Source of the DNA: Solen grandis
Taxonomy: Eukaryota; Mollusca; Bivalvia; Adapedonta; Solenidae
Assembly: GCA_021229015.1 (NCBI GenBank)
Contig: CM037791.1
Coordinates: 54,557,897 to 54,621,896 of the forward strand
Reading direction: 5' to 3'
DNA length: 64,000 nt
Under the pieces are notes generated by a model. That model searched no databases. It was given only the letters and a program-made list of their open reading frames with translations, and had not been told where the DNA came from. The position numbers and the translations under genes were made by a program. Shown piece by piece: positions 39,779-54,700 of the stretch (its first letter is position 1; each line of letters opens with the position of its first letter).

Positions 39779-42700
39779 CTACATAACAGATCGCAAACTA
39801 TTAAGTAAGACAATTATATTCTCCGGATTGGGTAAGATAAAACGAAAAAAGAGCTCCAATTGCATCCACTCAAACTAAAGCCCAGTAGGATGGCTGCATA
39901 TCAATCACTGCCACACTGAATGATCAAGTGACCATGATGTGTACCTCTTGTCATGCTATATTGTTTAAGTGTGATATAGCTGAAATTCAGCTACTTTCAG
40001 CTCATTGTGGCAGAGATCATTGTGAGATCTCCTGTGTTGGAGATTGGGGGCCACTGTGGGCAACAATTACTAGAGGGGAGAGGGTTCATTTATCTCAAGG
40101 TGTTATACCAGACTCAAAACTCTTGAAAAATACTTTAGTACAATTACAGGCTCATGATCAGATACTGTACTCAAATCTCTTTTGAACCTTATGACCATAC
40201 TTAAAGCATAAAGATCTTACGGTATTAATGAGTTATGTTCCTGATAAAAAGAGTGACGGATGGATTAACGGACAGACACTGGATGGACAAAGCGGTAATT
40301 TTATGATCACCTTTTGAGGCATAAACAGCTCACATGGTTTTGTATGTGATACTGTTAATGAGCAATTGACCTACCCAAGAAATGGAAAGGTAGGGGCGCT
40401 TAAAACTGGTGTTGTTCTTATGGCATCAAATTTAAACTCTAACTTACCAAATGCAGGTGCAACTGTGCTGGACTGACCCTGTCCAAACTGGAAAAGACTG
40501 GCCGACTGTGGCTGTGCCTGGGGTTGAGTCCCGGGTCCTCCAAATGTGAGAGCTCCAGGTGCAGTGGTGGACTGGGAACCTGTTCCAAATGGCACCACTG
40601 CTGCTGCTGTGGTTGTTGTTCCGAATGCAAACGGAGAAGATGCTGCTGTTGAATTTGCTGAACCACCAGCATTGAATGTGAATGGTGCTGAAGCTGTGGA
40701 GACAGTTGGAGTTGAACCAAATACAGACGGAGTGTTGGATTTTGCAGGGGCTCCAAATGGGGCTGAAAACTGCTGTGTGGAAGGCCCAGTGCTTCCAAAG
40801 GAGAAACCACTTGTAGCAGTTGTAGACTGACCAGGGGTACTGCTTCCAAATATGCCTGCAGCTGTCATAGGTCAATAGGACTAAATACATATCATAATCA
40901 TTTCATGCTTCATTGTTATTACTATTATTATTGATAGCAACTATTCAAACGTCTATAATGTAGAGCTTGCTAAAAATTCATGTTTCTTTCTTGAGAAAGG
41001 CAAATTTTTTGCCGAAATACTGAATAAGAGTGAATTTAATTGTTTATTGTTTTTACATTATCTCCTATGAGGGAACCATGCCTGTAAAGTTTGGTTACTG
41101 GCTCATACAGTTTTGGAGATATCATTATCGCCGGCCCAGGGTGACGATATTATACTATCGAGCAAGAAAGCAACTTTTTACTCCCACGCCACTGACGTAA
41201 TAGATAAACAGGTTCCTTCTCAGTCGGTCGTAGAAAGATAAACAGATCAGATTATTTGAAACAAAACTACAGCTAGATGCATAAAAAGGAAATATCAAAC
41301 TTATGTTCCTTATATCCATGCTATAAGTGATTGAGTATACAGCAGTCCTATTTCACATGAATGGGGAATCAGAATATTTCTAATATCAGCTTTGATAACA
41401 ATCTCTCCTTCAACTTCAGGTACCTGGACATATAATTTCCCTTTACGTCACAGTGTACTTTTCTGTTCACTTGGCTAATGGCGATTTTTAGCATTTTTGG
41501 AAATGCTACTACTTGTCCTCTATTTAGAATCTGTCTTCCATATACTGGATAGAACTATTTCCTGTGCAATAACTATTTTAACTTTGGCCATAATTGCACA
41601 TATAAGGTAACACAGCAAAACCTACAGTATCTAACTTTCCTTGCAGGTGAACAATCCTGTAAAGCTTTGTGAAGGACAGAAAATGACAAACCAAGTCTCT
41701 ATATTATGAAGTCCCCACTTATATTTTGGTCCTCCATTGTAAAATATGAACTATGAATAAAAATGTAAAATACCCATATCCTGTCCCACCTGGTTTTAAT
41801 GTAATGTGAGAGTGGAACAAGAAATGACAAGCTTGATTCCTATGTAGCTCCCATTGCTGTGAATCCAGGCATAAATGTTGATGAATAGAAAGTGAAGTGT
41901 CAAACTAAGGATCTAATACAATATTACAGAAAACACGTTAAATAAAGTTAATAAAACATACAAACCTGATGTTGATGTTTGGCCTCCAAACTGTGCAGCT
42001 GGTGCTGCAGTTGTTGTCGCTCCAAAAGAAAACCCTGTAGATGGTGCAGGAGCTGTGCTTGTCGTTGTTCCTGATGATCCAAAAGCAAATCCTGAACTAG
42101 CTGAGGTGCTAGCAGGAGTTGCAATGGAACCTCCAAATGTAAATCCAGCACCACTGGATGCTGTAGTTGTAATGACTGTCCCAGCTGATCCACCAAAGGT
42201 AAAACCAGCTGTTGCAGTGCTTGATGGAGTTACAGTAGCTGTTGATGATCCAAAGTTGAACAATCCTTTTCCAGCAGATGGAGCTGACGAAGCTTCAGTA
42301 GAGCTTTTCGTGGAAGATGTTGGAGCTCCAAATGCAGGCAGTGAAGGCAATGCAGATGTGGCAGAAGATGCTTGTAGGAGGAAACTAAAACCTGCTGCTG
42401 TGCTAGATGCAGCAGTTGAACCAGACAAAGGGTTTGAGGTACCAACTGGTGCAGCTGCTGAAGATGATGAAGACAATGAAGCAGGTGCAGCAGAGAAACT
42501 AAAACCTCCAGTTGCCGATACAGCAGGTAATGTAGATAATTGTGTTGTTGCTGTTGATGTGGGCGTTGCTGTTGTCTGTTGGGTGGAGCCAAAGGGAAAT
42601 CCTCCAGTGGCAGGTGTTGTAGAGTACGGAGGCGGGGCACCCAAGGCTGAGGACACGCCCACTTGTGGAGTCAGTCCACCAAGAGGGGTAGTTCCTATCT

Positions 42701-45700
42701 GACTAGGTGAAGTTGATGCAGACGAGGTGGCAAGACCAAAGCTGTAATTATAACAAGAGAAACATTTACAAGACCAGGCCTTTCCAGTGTTTACAGATGG
42801 GATTTTCACTATGTGGCAATTTTCAAACAAGAAAGTCAGTAGAACTGACAGATGCTCCCCGAAGAACGTCATTGTTACAAATAAGACCTTGGTCAATGGG
42901 TGGGAGGATGTAGGAACTGGGTCAAGCCAAAGATATGCGCATCTCCTCTTTGTAATAAAGCTTCACATAAAGTTTTGTTGAAATCAAGCTATTAGTCCCT
43001 GAGAAATAGCCCGGACAAGAATCATACTAGATATACCTTTTGCATAAAAGTCAAAGGGCCATAACTCTGTGAAAAATTGAGGGAAAAAGTTACCCCCATG
43101 ATATGCAAATCTTCTCTTGGTAATAAAGCTTTCCATAAAGTTTCGTTGAATTCAAGCCATTAGTTCCTGAGAAATAGTCCCGACAAGGAAAGTGGGACGG
43201 ACAGACGGACGGACGAAGCGGCGACTATATGCGTCACCTTCGGTGAGCATAAATACTAAACGGTAAACAAGTGGTCCATGATGGCCCTAAATCGCTCACC
43301 TGAGATAAATAGGTTGACCCAAGGAACATCTGTACCAATTTATTTTAAAATCTGGCCAGTAGTTTTGAAGAAGATGATTTTTAAAGTTTTCATATTTTTT
43401 TTCTTTTTGTTGCCATGGCAACCAGAGTTCTATATGGATCAAGTTTATTTTAGGAACTTTTGTGAAGGATGACCCAAGGATCATCCCTGCCAAGTTTAAT
43501 CAAATTCTGTCCAGTGGTTTCAGAGGAGATGTTGTTTAAAGTTTTCCCTATATACATTAAAGGCAAATAAGCCCCGCCCCTGGCGGCCATATTTTTTTAT
43601 GGATCGGAATAATTTTAGCAACTTTGGTAGAGGTTGACCCAAGGAACATCTGTACCAATTTATTTTAAAATCTGGCCAGTAGTTTTGAAGAAGATGATTT
43701 TTAAAGTTTTCATTTTTTTTTCTTTTTGTTGCCATGGCAACCAGAGTTCTACATGGATCAAGTTTATTTTAGCAACTTTTGTGAAGGTTGACCCAAGGAT
43801 CATCCCTGCCAAGTTTAATCAAATTCTGTACAGTGGTTTCAGAGGAGATGTTGTTTAAAGGTTACTCTATATACATAAAAGGCAAATAAGCCCCGCCCCT
43901 GGCGGCCATGTTTTTTTACGGATCGGAATAATTTTAGCAACTTTGGTAGAGGTTGACCCAAGGAACATCTGTACCAAATTATTTTGAAATCTGGCCAGTA
44001 GTTTTGAAGGAGATGATTTTTAAAGTTTTCAAATAATTTTTCTTTTTGTTGCCATGGCAACCAGAGTTCTTCATGGATTTTAGCAACTTTTGTAGAGCCT
44101 CACCCAAGGAACATTCCTGCCAAGTTTCATTAAATTCTGTCCAGCGGTTTCAGAGGAGATGTCGTTTAAAGTAAATTGTTGACGACGCACGACGACGGAC
44201 GAAGGGCGATCACAAAAGCTCACCTTGAGCACGTTGTGCTCAGGTGAGCTAAAAACCTGCAGACATGCACACACACAAACCAAAATTTCCATCAGGATTT
44301 TTAATCTGAATATTTTAAAGTTTTCAGCCAGGCCTCAATGACCTAGGATTAACAAGATTTTACAGTTTTGTTGAACTAATATACTCAAAGGAAAAAGAAA
44401 CGCAGGGTAAACTTTTGTGTCAGTTTTAAATAGGAAGTATTAGACAGTATCACAGTTCAAATTATTTTGATAAAGATTTTTTTTTTCAATCAAAATAAAT
44501 GCTTTAGAATATAGATAGGGTCTATCATATGAGGTTTATTGCAAGGTTATGAGGGAAAAACATGAGTCTGGCTACTACAGATTCTAGTTACCCTGCGTTT
44601 CTTTTTCCTTTGAGTATAGAAACAAACAGGCAAATTCATTGAATTAATATCCTCAGCTGAATAAGCTAAATAATGCAAATTACTTGAAAAACAAGAGGGC
44701 CAAGATGGCCCTTGGTCGCTCACCTGAGAAAGATGATTGCTTAAGAAATAAAGATGCTTGAGTGTAAAAGTGAAATCTGGCTTTTTTCATGGTGAAATGG
44801 GCATAACTCCTAAATTTACAAGTCAATATCAGTTATAATTGAACCCGATTGTGAGATTATGGGCATAAACATTGCCTTAAAGTTTAAAAATGATTGTTAA
44901 AAAAAGGAAGATGCTAGAGTGTAAACAACGTGAAATATGGCTTTTTTTATATTAAAAGGGGCATAACTCCTGACCAAATTGACGGATCTCAGCCATAATC
45001 GAACTCAATCGAGACCTTATGGTCATAAGCATTGTCATAAAGTTTGAAGATGATTGCTCAAAAGATGAAGATGCTAGAGTGTAAACAAAGTGATTTCTGG
45101 CATTTTTTTATATTAAAAGGGGCTTAACTCCTGACCTAATCAACTGATCTCAGTCATAATCAAACTCAATCGAGACCTTATGGTCATAAGCATTGCCATA
45201 AAGTTTGAAGATGATTGCTCAAAAGATGAAGATGCTAGAGTGTAAACAATGTGAAATATGGCATTTTTTGAATATTAAAAGGGGCTTAACTCCTGACCTA
45301 ATGGTACGATATCAGCCACAATCGAACTTGGTCGATCGAAACCTTATGGTCATAAGCATTGCCATAAAGTTTGAAGACGATTGCTCAAAAGATGAAGATG
45401 CTAGAGTGTAAACAACTTGAAATATGGCATTTTTTGAATATTAAAAGGGGCTTAACTCCTGACCTAATGTCGATATCAGCCAAATCGAACTTGGCGGATT
45501 TTGGAAATAAAGTTTGAAGATAATTGCTCATGAAATGAAGATGCTAGAGTGCAAACAATGTGAAATCTGGCTTTTTTTGAATATTAAAAGGGGCTTAACT
45601 CCTGACCTAATGTTCCGATATCAGCCATAATCGAACTTGGCCGAGATTTTATGGTCATAAACATTGATATAAAGTTTGAAGATAATTGCTCATGAAATGA

Positions 45701-48700
45701 AGATGCTAGAGTGAAACAATGTGAAATCTGGCTTTTTTAATTTTAAAAGGGGCATAACTCCTGACCTAATGTTCCGATATCAGCCATAATCGAACTTGGC
45801 CGAGATTTTATGGTCATAAACATTGATATAAAGTTTGAAGATAATTGCTCATGAAATGAAGATGCTAGAGTGTAAACAATGTGAAATCTGGCTTTGTTTA
45901 ATTTTAAAAGGGGCATAACTCCTGACCTAATGTTCCGATATCAGCCATAATCGAACTTGGCCGAGATTTTATGGTCATAAACATTGATATAAAGTTTGAA
46001 GATAATTGCTCATGAAATGAAGATGCTAGAGTGCAAACAATGTGAAATCTGGCTTTTTTGAATTTTAAAAGGGGCATAACTCCTGACCTAATGTTCCGAT
46101 ATCAGCCACAATCGAACTTGGTCGTGATTTTATGGTTATAAACATTGATATAAAGTTTGAAGATAATTGCTCATGAAATGAAGATGCTAGAGTGCAAACA
46201 ATGTGAAATCTGGCTTTTTTTGAATATTAAAAGGGGCTTAACTCCTGACCTAATGTTCCGATATCAGCCATAATCGAACTTGGCCGGATTTTATGGTATA
46301 AACATTGATATAAAGTTTGAAGATAATTGCTCATGAAATGAAGATGCTAGAGTGCAAACAATGTGAAATCTGGCTTTTTTGAATTTTAAAAGGGGCATAA
46401 CTCCTGACCTAATGTTCCGATATCAGCCACAATCGAACTTGGTCGTGATTTTATGGTTATAAACATTGATATAAAGTTTGAAGATAATTGCTCATGAAAT
46501 GAAGATGCTAGAGTGCAAACAATGTGAAATCTGGCTTTTTTTGAATTTAAAAGGGGCTTAACTCCTGACCTAATGTTCCGATATCAGCCATAATCGAACT
46601 TGGCCGAGATTTTATGGTCATAAACATTGTTTTAAAGTTTGAAGATAATTGCTCATAAAATGAAGATGCTAGAGTGCAAACGAACAAATTATCTGGCTTT
46701 TTTGAATTTTAAAAGGGGCATAACTCCTGACCTAATGTTCCGATATCAGCCATAATCGAACTTGGCCGAGATTTTATGGTCATAAACATTGTTTTAAAGT
46801 TTGAAGATAATTGCTCATAAAATGAAGATGCTAGAGTGCAAACGAACAAATTGTGGACGACGGACGACGGACGGACGGACGGACGGACGGACGACGGACA
46901 TTCATCGATCCTAAAAGCTCATCCTGAGCACACGTGCTCAGGTGAGCTAAAAAGAGAGAGAAAAAAAAAAGTCAACTATCAAAACATGTGATCTGAATCC
47001 TGATGATGAAATACTGTGATTGTTGAAAAATGTTTGGACATGTATCAATCTACTATCTATATCTCTTTCATGAGGAGTTTCATTAATAGAAATGTGTCTA
47101 GTAGGCACTTTGCATTTGCCTTTTAACTCTTTACTTCATACAGTCTCATTTTGACACATTGGCAAACAGAGCAGACCAAGATCCTATAGGAGCTATCTAA
47201 TCAGGGTCTCCTCTGTTTGCTTATATAGTATTGTAGCTCTGATTGTACGCAGAGCAAAAATCCACTGTTTCATTATACCATTTAAAGTTCAGTTAATTAA
47301 TATTCATGAAGTCATAAATTTGTACATGAATATTCATGAAGTAAAGTTTTTGGTAATTCAAGGGCCAGAACTCTGCAGTATTAGATAGCAGTATCACATG
47401 CCATGACATCATAAATTCCATGCTTGCTCACCTGAATGATGATGGTGACTGTGTCCCTGTTAAACCTCCAAGGATTGGTGTGCTGCTAGCAACTCTAGCT
47501 GACTGAGTAGTGGAACCAGTCACAGTACTTAATGCAGTTTGGTTTCCTGCTGGAGCAGCCGGACTGGTTCCAGAAGTGAAAAAACCAGCAGAGGGCGTGG
47601 TAGAAACAGCACCTGCTAATGATGAGTCTAGAAGCGCTCCAACTGTTAAAGACTGGCCGATTGGATTAGTTGAAGAGCTTGCTGAAGCAGGATTACTACT
47701 CTGGCTACCTAATGCCCCAAAACTGAAGCCAGCAGACTTTGGACCTGAAATAAAGAAGGAGCCTCATAAAGATGTGTTTAGACGCCAAAACAATGTTAGA
47801 TGAAGCAAATTAAAACTTAAGCCAGCTTAGTAATAGACCCTTCTTAATATTATCTCATGCATATTCAGTAAGGTAACCAGAACGAGGCTTAGATGGATCA
47901 GTTCAGAGTCAGTTGTAAACAAACTCAGCAGCTTACACTGATAGAGACGTCGGTGGTGTACATATTTACACAGGCTTAAGCTTTTTTAAGGCCTTGAAAA
48001 TTATCAAATAACTTACATTTTCATCAGAGAAGAAGTCCTTGAACAAAAATTCCAAGTTTTCCAGTGAAGACTATCTACATTATGACAGTTTCTGTTTATC
48101 CACTATAAAACACAGTATCCCTAATAAGCCCAGCCATGCGTATTTCACAAATACACAACCTGCTGACCAGATGTAAACACATGGTTAAACCAGTTCTCAA
48201 CACCTACAATAAAGCCATTAAGGTTACATTCCATTGTAGATAAGATAACCTTTTAGACAATAGCATATAAATTACCAACTTCTTTTGGGCACCTTGCTAA
48301 CAGTATCCAAAATGTCTGTTTCAGTTCATGATAATACTGATGTATGCAGCAAATGCCACAAATCTAAAAGAAAGAATGAAATTTCACATACTTACATGTT
48401 AAGCCATTTCAATCAAGAATGGAATTAATTCACACATTTCTTTGTAATATAACATTTGATTTAAAGATTATGACATATGTTTTCCTCCTTTTCTCGAGAC
48501 TTGAATAGAAACCCCCAAAACCAACATTCATTTTCACTATATTATAAATTAACAATAAATTATGGGTGAAATAAACTTTTACAAGATATATTTTCAGTGG
48601 ATAGCATAAATATTTAGGTCAATTTTATAAAAAAAATTTCTCTTCAGGCAACTTATAAGTTTTAAGTAATCTGTATATATGTAAAATAAATGCATTATTT

Positions 48701-51700
48701 CATTTCATATAATACTTGGAGCAAAATGTGACTGCCAAATTAGGCAAATGTGTATGTTGCAAGCATATTACGGGCTTACTCTAACAGATTGCTGGATTAA
48801 AAATATATTAACACATCTTTACACTAGACATTGCAGATTTAAGAGGAAAGCAACCTCAGGACCTTGAAGTTTGTGGTTATTCGAGTAACCCAGCCATAGA
48901 ATCCAGATCAAGTCATTCCACATTATATACTAGTAACCCGGCCATAGAATCCAGATCAATTCATTCCACATTATATACTAGTAACCCGGCCATAGAATCC
49001 AGATCAAGTCATTCCACATTATATACTATTAACCCAGCCATAGAATCCAGATCAATTCATTCCACATTATATACTAGTAACCCAGCCATAGAATCCAGAT
49101 CAATTCATTCCACATTATATACTAGTAACCCGGCCATAGAATCCAGATCAAGTCATTCCACATTATATACTAGTAACCCAGCCATAGAATCCAGATCAAT
49201 TCATTCCACATTATATACTATTAACCCAGCCATAGAATCCAGATCAATTCATTCCACATTATATACTAGTAACCCGGCCATAGAATCCAGATCAATTCAT
49301 TCCACATTATATACTAGTAACCCAGCCATAGAATCCAGATCAATTCATTCCACATTATATACTATTAACCCAGCCATAGAATCCAGATCAATTCATTCCA
49401 CATTATATACTAGTAACCCGGCCATAGAATCCAGATCAAGTCATTCCACATTATATACTAGTAACCCAGCCATAGAATCCAGATCAATTCATTCCACATT
49501 ATATACTAGTAACCCGGCCATAGAATCCAGATCAATTCATTCCACATTATATACTAGTTACCCAGCCATAGAATCCAGATCAATTCATTCCACATTATAT
49601 ACTATTAACCCAGCCATAGAATCCAGATCAATTCATTCCACATTATATACTATTAACCCGGCCATAGAATCCAGATCAAGTCATTCCACATTATATACTA
49701 TTAACCCAGCCATAGAATCCAGATCAATTCATTCCACATTATATACTATTAACCCGGCCATAGAATCCAGATCAAGTCATTCCACATTATATACTATTAA
49801 CCCAGCCATAGAATCCAGATCAATTCATTCCACATTATATACTATAAACCCAGCCATAGAATCCAGATCAAGTCATTCCACATTATATACTATTAACCCA
49901 GCCATAGAATCCAGATCAATTCATTCCACATTATATACTATTAACCCAGCCATAGAATCCAGATCAATTCATTCCACATTATATACTATTTACCCAGCCA
50001 TAGAATCCAGATCAATTCATTCCACATTATATACTATTAACCCAGCCATAGAATCCAGATCAAGTCATTCCACATTATATACTATTAACCCGGCCATAGA
50101 ATCCAGATCAAGTCATTCCACATTATATACTAGTAACCCAGCCATAGAATCCAGATCAAGTCATTCCACATTATATACTATTAACCCAGCCATAGAATCC
50201 AGATCAATTCATTCCACATTATATACTATTAACCCGGCCATAGAATCCAGATCAAGTCATTCCACATTATATACTAGTAACCCAGCCATAGAATCCAGAT
50301 CAATTCATTCCACATTATATACTATTAACCCGGCCATAGAATCCAGATCAAGTCATTCCACATTATATACTATTAACCCAGCCATAGAATCCAGATCAAG
50401 TCATTCCACATTATATACTATTAACCCGGCCATAGAATCCAGATCAAGTCATTCCACATTATATACTATAACCCAGCCATAGAATCCAGATCAATTCATT
50501 CCACATCCACATTATATACTATTAACCCGCCATAGAATCCAGATCAAGTCATTCCACATTATATACTATTAACCCGGCCATAGAATCCAGATCAAGTCAT
50601 TCCACATTATATACTATTAACCCAGCCATAGAATCCAGATCAAGTCATTCCACATTATATACTATTAACCCAGCCATAGAATCCAGATCAATTCATTCCA
50701 CATTATATACTATTAACCGGCCATAGAATCCAGATCAAGTCATTCCACATTATATACTAGTAACCCAGCCATAGAATCCAGATCAAGTCATTCCACATTA
50801 TATACTAGTAACCCAGCCATAGAATCCAGATCAATTCATTCCACATTATATACTATTAACCCAGCCATAGAATCCAGATCAAGTCATTCCACATTATATA
50901 CTATTAACCCGGCCATAGAATCCAGATCAATTCATTCCACATTATATACTAGTAACCCAGCCATAGAATCCAGATCAAGTCATTCCACATTATATACTAG
51001 TAACCCAGCCATAGAATCCAGATCAAGTCATTCCACATTATATACTAGTAACCCAGCCATAGAATCCAGATCAAGTCATTCCACATTATATACTAGTTAC
51101 CCAGCCATAGAATCCAGATCAAGTCATTCCACATTATATACTAGTTACCCAGCCATAGAATCCAGATCAATTCATTCCACATTATATACTATTAACCCAG
51201 CCATAGAATCCAGATCAATTCATTCCACATTATATACTAGTAACCCAGCCATAAATCCAGATCAAGTCATTCCACATTATATACTAGTAACCCGGCCCGG
51301 CCATAGAATCCAGATCAAGTCATTCCACATTATATACTAGTAACCCAGCCATAGAATCCAGATCAATTCATTCCACATTATATACTAGTAACCCAGCCAT
51401 AGAATCCAGATCAATTCATTCCACATTATATACTAGTAACCCAGCCATAGAATCCAGATCAAGTCATTCCACATTATATACTAGTAACCAGCCATAGAAT
51501 CCAGATCAATTCATTCCACATTATATACTAGTAACCCAGCCATAGAATCCAGATCAATTCATTCCACATTATATACTATTAACCCAGCCATAGAATCCAG
51601 ATCAAGTCATTCCACATTATATACTAGTAACCCAGCCATAGAATCCAGATCAAGTCATTCCACATTATATACTAGTAACCCAGCCATAGAATCCAGATCA

Positions 51701-54700
51701 AGTCATTCCACATTATATACTAGTAACCCAGCCATAGAATCCAGATCAATTCATTCCACATTATATACTAGTAACCCGGCCATAGAATCCAGATCAAGTC
51801 ATTCCACATTATATACTAGTAACCCAGCCATAGAATCCAGATCAAGTCATTCCACATTATATACTAGTAACCCGGCCAGTGAGAGATCAGATCCAGTATC
51901 ATATAATATATTCACAAATGGCACTACTAGCTAGCTCCCACCAAGTCTGGACCAGCTTTAAATGACTCAATATAATAAAACATAAAATCAGCATTTTAAG
52001 CAGAAGGTATGTGTTTTCCTGGCCAGCCTAAAAGAAATTACAGCGACCAACTGCATCAAGCAGTCAAATTAAATACAATGTTTCACAAAACTTAAGCATT
52101 TTGTCATATATTTGTTCTTAATTTAGCGGTCACCTGTGTTAAGTGGCCACTTTCTCTTAGTCCCTTGAGTGACCATTTAAGACAGGTTTGACTCTACATG
52201 ATTCACAAATATAAGTCAGTTTATCTCAGACAGATCATATTAACAGTCATAATATACCTGAGATAAAGAAATTTAAAGAAATAAAAATAAAATAAATAAA
52301 TAAAAAAAACAAAAAAACAAAACAAAACAAGAGGGCCATGATGGCCCTTAATCGCTCACCTGAGAAATATTGCTTTCAATGGTTTATAATATGAACATAC
52401 TTTAAGTGGGACCAATTTTGACACAGGGCCATGATTAAAAACAAACTTTGGTAATGATCCACTAGACAATGCTGCATGCACAATGCCATATGGTTTTTAC
52501 AAGGTAGCTGCAAGAGAAACACTTTGCTGCTAACAAGCCACTGTATCTTACCTTTGTGGATACTACTTTTTCAACCAATCATAATAATTTGCACAATTTT
52601 GTTAGAGGACATCATAAAGATGATTCCTGTGAAATTTTGTCAAAATCCCTTCAGCGGATTAGGAGGAGATGCTGTTTAATGGAAAAAGTTGACGCAAGAC
52701 GCACGCAGGCACGGACAGATGGACGGATGACAGACGCCGGACAAAAGGCAATCATAAAAGCTCACCATGAGTATGTTGTGCTCAGGTGAGCTAATCATCT
52801 AAGCTCTAGGCCTTATGGATTCATAAAAGAAGATTTTTAAGATTTTCCTATATAACTCTATGTACAACAAGTAACCCCTGGTGCGGGGTCATTTATCACC
52901 ATAGGGCTATGATTTGAACAATCTTGGTAATGAACCATTAGATGATGCTACATACCAAATATCTTAGCTCTAGGCCTTACTGTTTCATAGAAGAAGATTT
53001 TTAAAAGTTTTTCACTATATAAACCTATGAAAAATAAAATGACCCCTGGGGCGGGGCCAATTTTGACCCCAGGGTCATGATCTGAACAACTTTTGTAGAT
53101 GTTCATAAGACAATTCTACATACCAATTATTAAAGCTCTAGGCCCTACAGTTTTGCAGGAGAAGATTTTCTAAGATTGCATTTTAAAAATCTATTTTTAG
53201 CTCCTGTGACCTACTTATTCACCCAATCAAAATAATTTGAACAACTTTGATAGAGGTCATGATAAGGATGATTCCTGTGAAGTTTGGTCAAAATCCATCC
53301 AGTGGTTTAGGAGGAGAAGTTGTTTAAAGGACAAGTTGACGCAAGACGCACGCACGGACGGACGGATGGATGGACGCCGGACAAAAGGCGATCACAAAAG
53401 CTCACCATGAGCACGTTGTGCTCAGGTGAGCTAAAAACAGGTCAGCTCCGGCACAAAGTCAGGAAGCACAGACTTAAGCATCTAACGTGGGTAAAATAGT
53501 AAAATGCTGAAAAGAATATGATTGTCTCTACCTGCAACTTAAGAATAAAAGACATGTAACAACTGATGCCAATTACCAGGGATTTGTTTTTGAACGTAAT
53601 GCTTATGCTTCTATAGAAGGAAATTCTTTGCATATGTATCTTTGTGGAATTGTTGGCAGTTCTGGTTCCAAAACCATAAGGTATATATCAAGAAATCAGC
53701 CATTTTGACTTCTTGAATTTTTAAGTGTCCTGGGACTATCTTTGAAGACTTTAAAATAAAGAAACACTAAATACTACTGCATCAAGTGTTAACACTGTTG
53801 CTAAAATTATTTTAATAAGAAACACTTCCCTTCAATACAGTTTTTGTAATTTTATAAAATGCAAGTTGGACATAGTTTTCCATACATTGTTTATTTGACT
53901 ATAATTCTGGTCTTTTTCCAGTGTGTAAACCGGAGAATTTTGTAATACATCTGACATACACCCAGTATACAAAGATAATCTTTATAATATTATATGTAAC
54001 TCCAAGCATGTGAAGCATTGCCTAATGAAGATTTAATGTACATATACTTTTGTTATTAAAATATAAAATTAAGAGCATAAGACCAGAGAAGATGGTTGAT
54101 GGAAGATGGTTTTTATTTCTATACGACCAATGAATGCCCTTGATCTTGAACATAGTGATTTAAACTCAGTTTACAGTGTCTCTGGACAGCCAGATACAGG
54201 ATATATCTGCAACGTATCTTCCATTAGAATTACAAACTGAACCTTGCAATGATAATGAGAAATTTATTTCAACAGTTTACTTGTGTATGTGCTTCCACCA
54301 GTGGACACCATAACTATCTGAGAGGTTATCAGCTGTACTGGTGTGTACACCTGACCCATCTAAACCTTGTTCTGAGAAAAGAATCCCTGGTATGCATAAA
54401 TTTTGAGAAGGGCCTATGTGTTCATCCCTTCATTCAGCATTGCCAATGTCAGAAAAAAAAAAAATCCTAACTACCCACCTAAAAAGTTCGGAGTAGGAGC
54501 ACAGCAAACAAACATATTTTTAATGATGGCCAAACAAAGTTGATTTTCTGTTTTTTTGAAAACTAGCAGATATAGAGGTTCAATTTACATGATTTTTCTT
54601 AGGCACTGTGTTACCCACTGTAAAATCAATTGAAATAAAAATGATAGGGTACATTTGCTAATTTACAGTAATCACTCTAAGTTTTGGGAAACCCTTGATT

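Noticed and set aside
42055..42702. 215-codon plus-strand ORF
   Set aside because: It is the antisense shadow of the nucleoporin FG exon; low-complexity Ser/Ala/Gly codons leave the other strand open.
46855..46905. (GGAC)n tract as an independent microsatellite locus
   Set aside because: It recurs at the same place in several families, so it is treated as part of the elements.
48885..51877. Regular direct repeats resembling a CRISPR array
   Set aside because: Units abut with no unique spacers and lie in an animal intron; it is a satellite.
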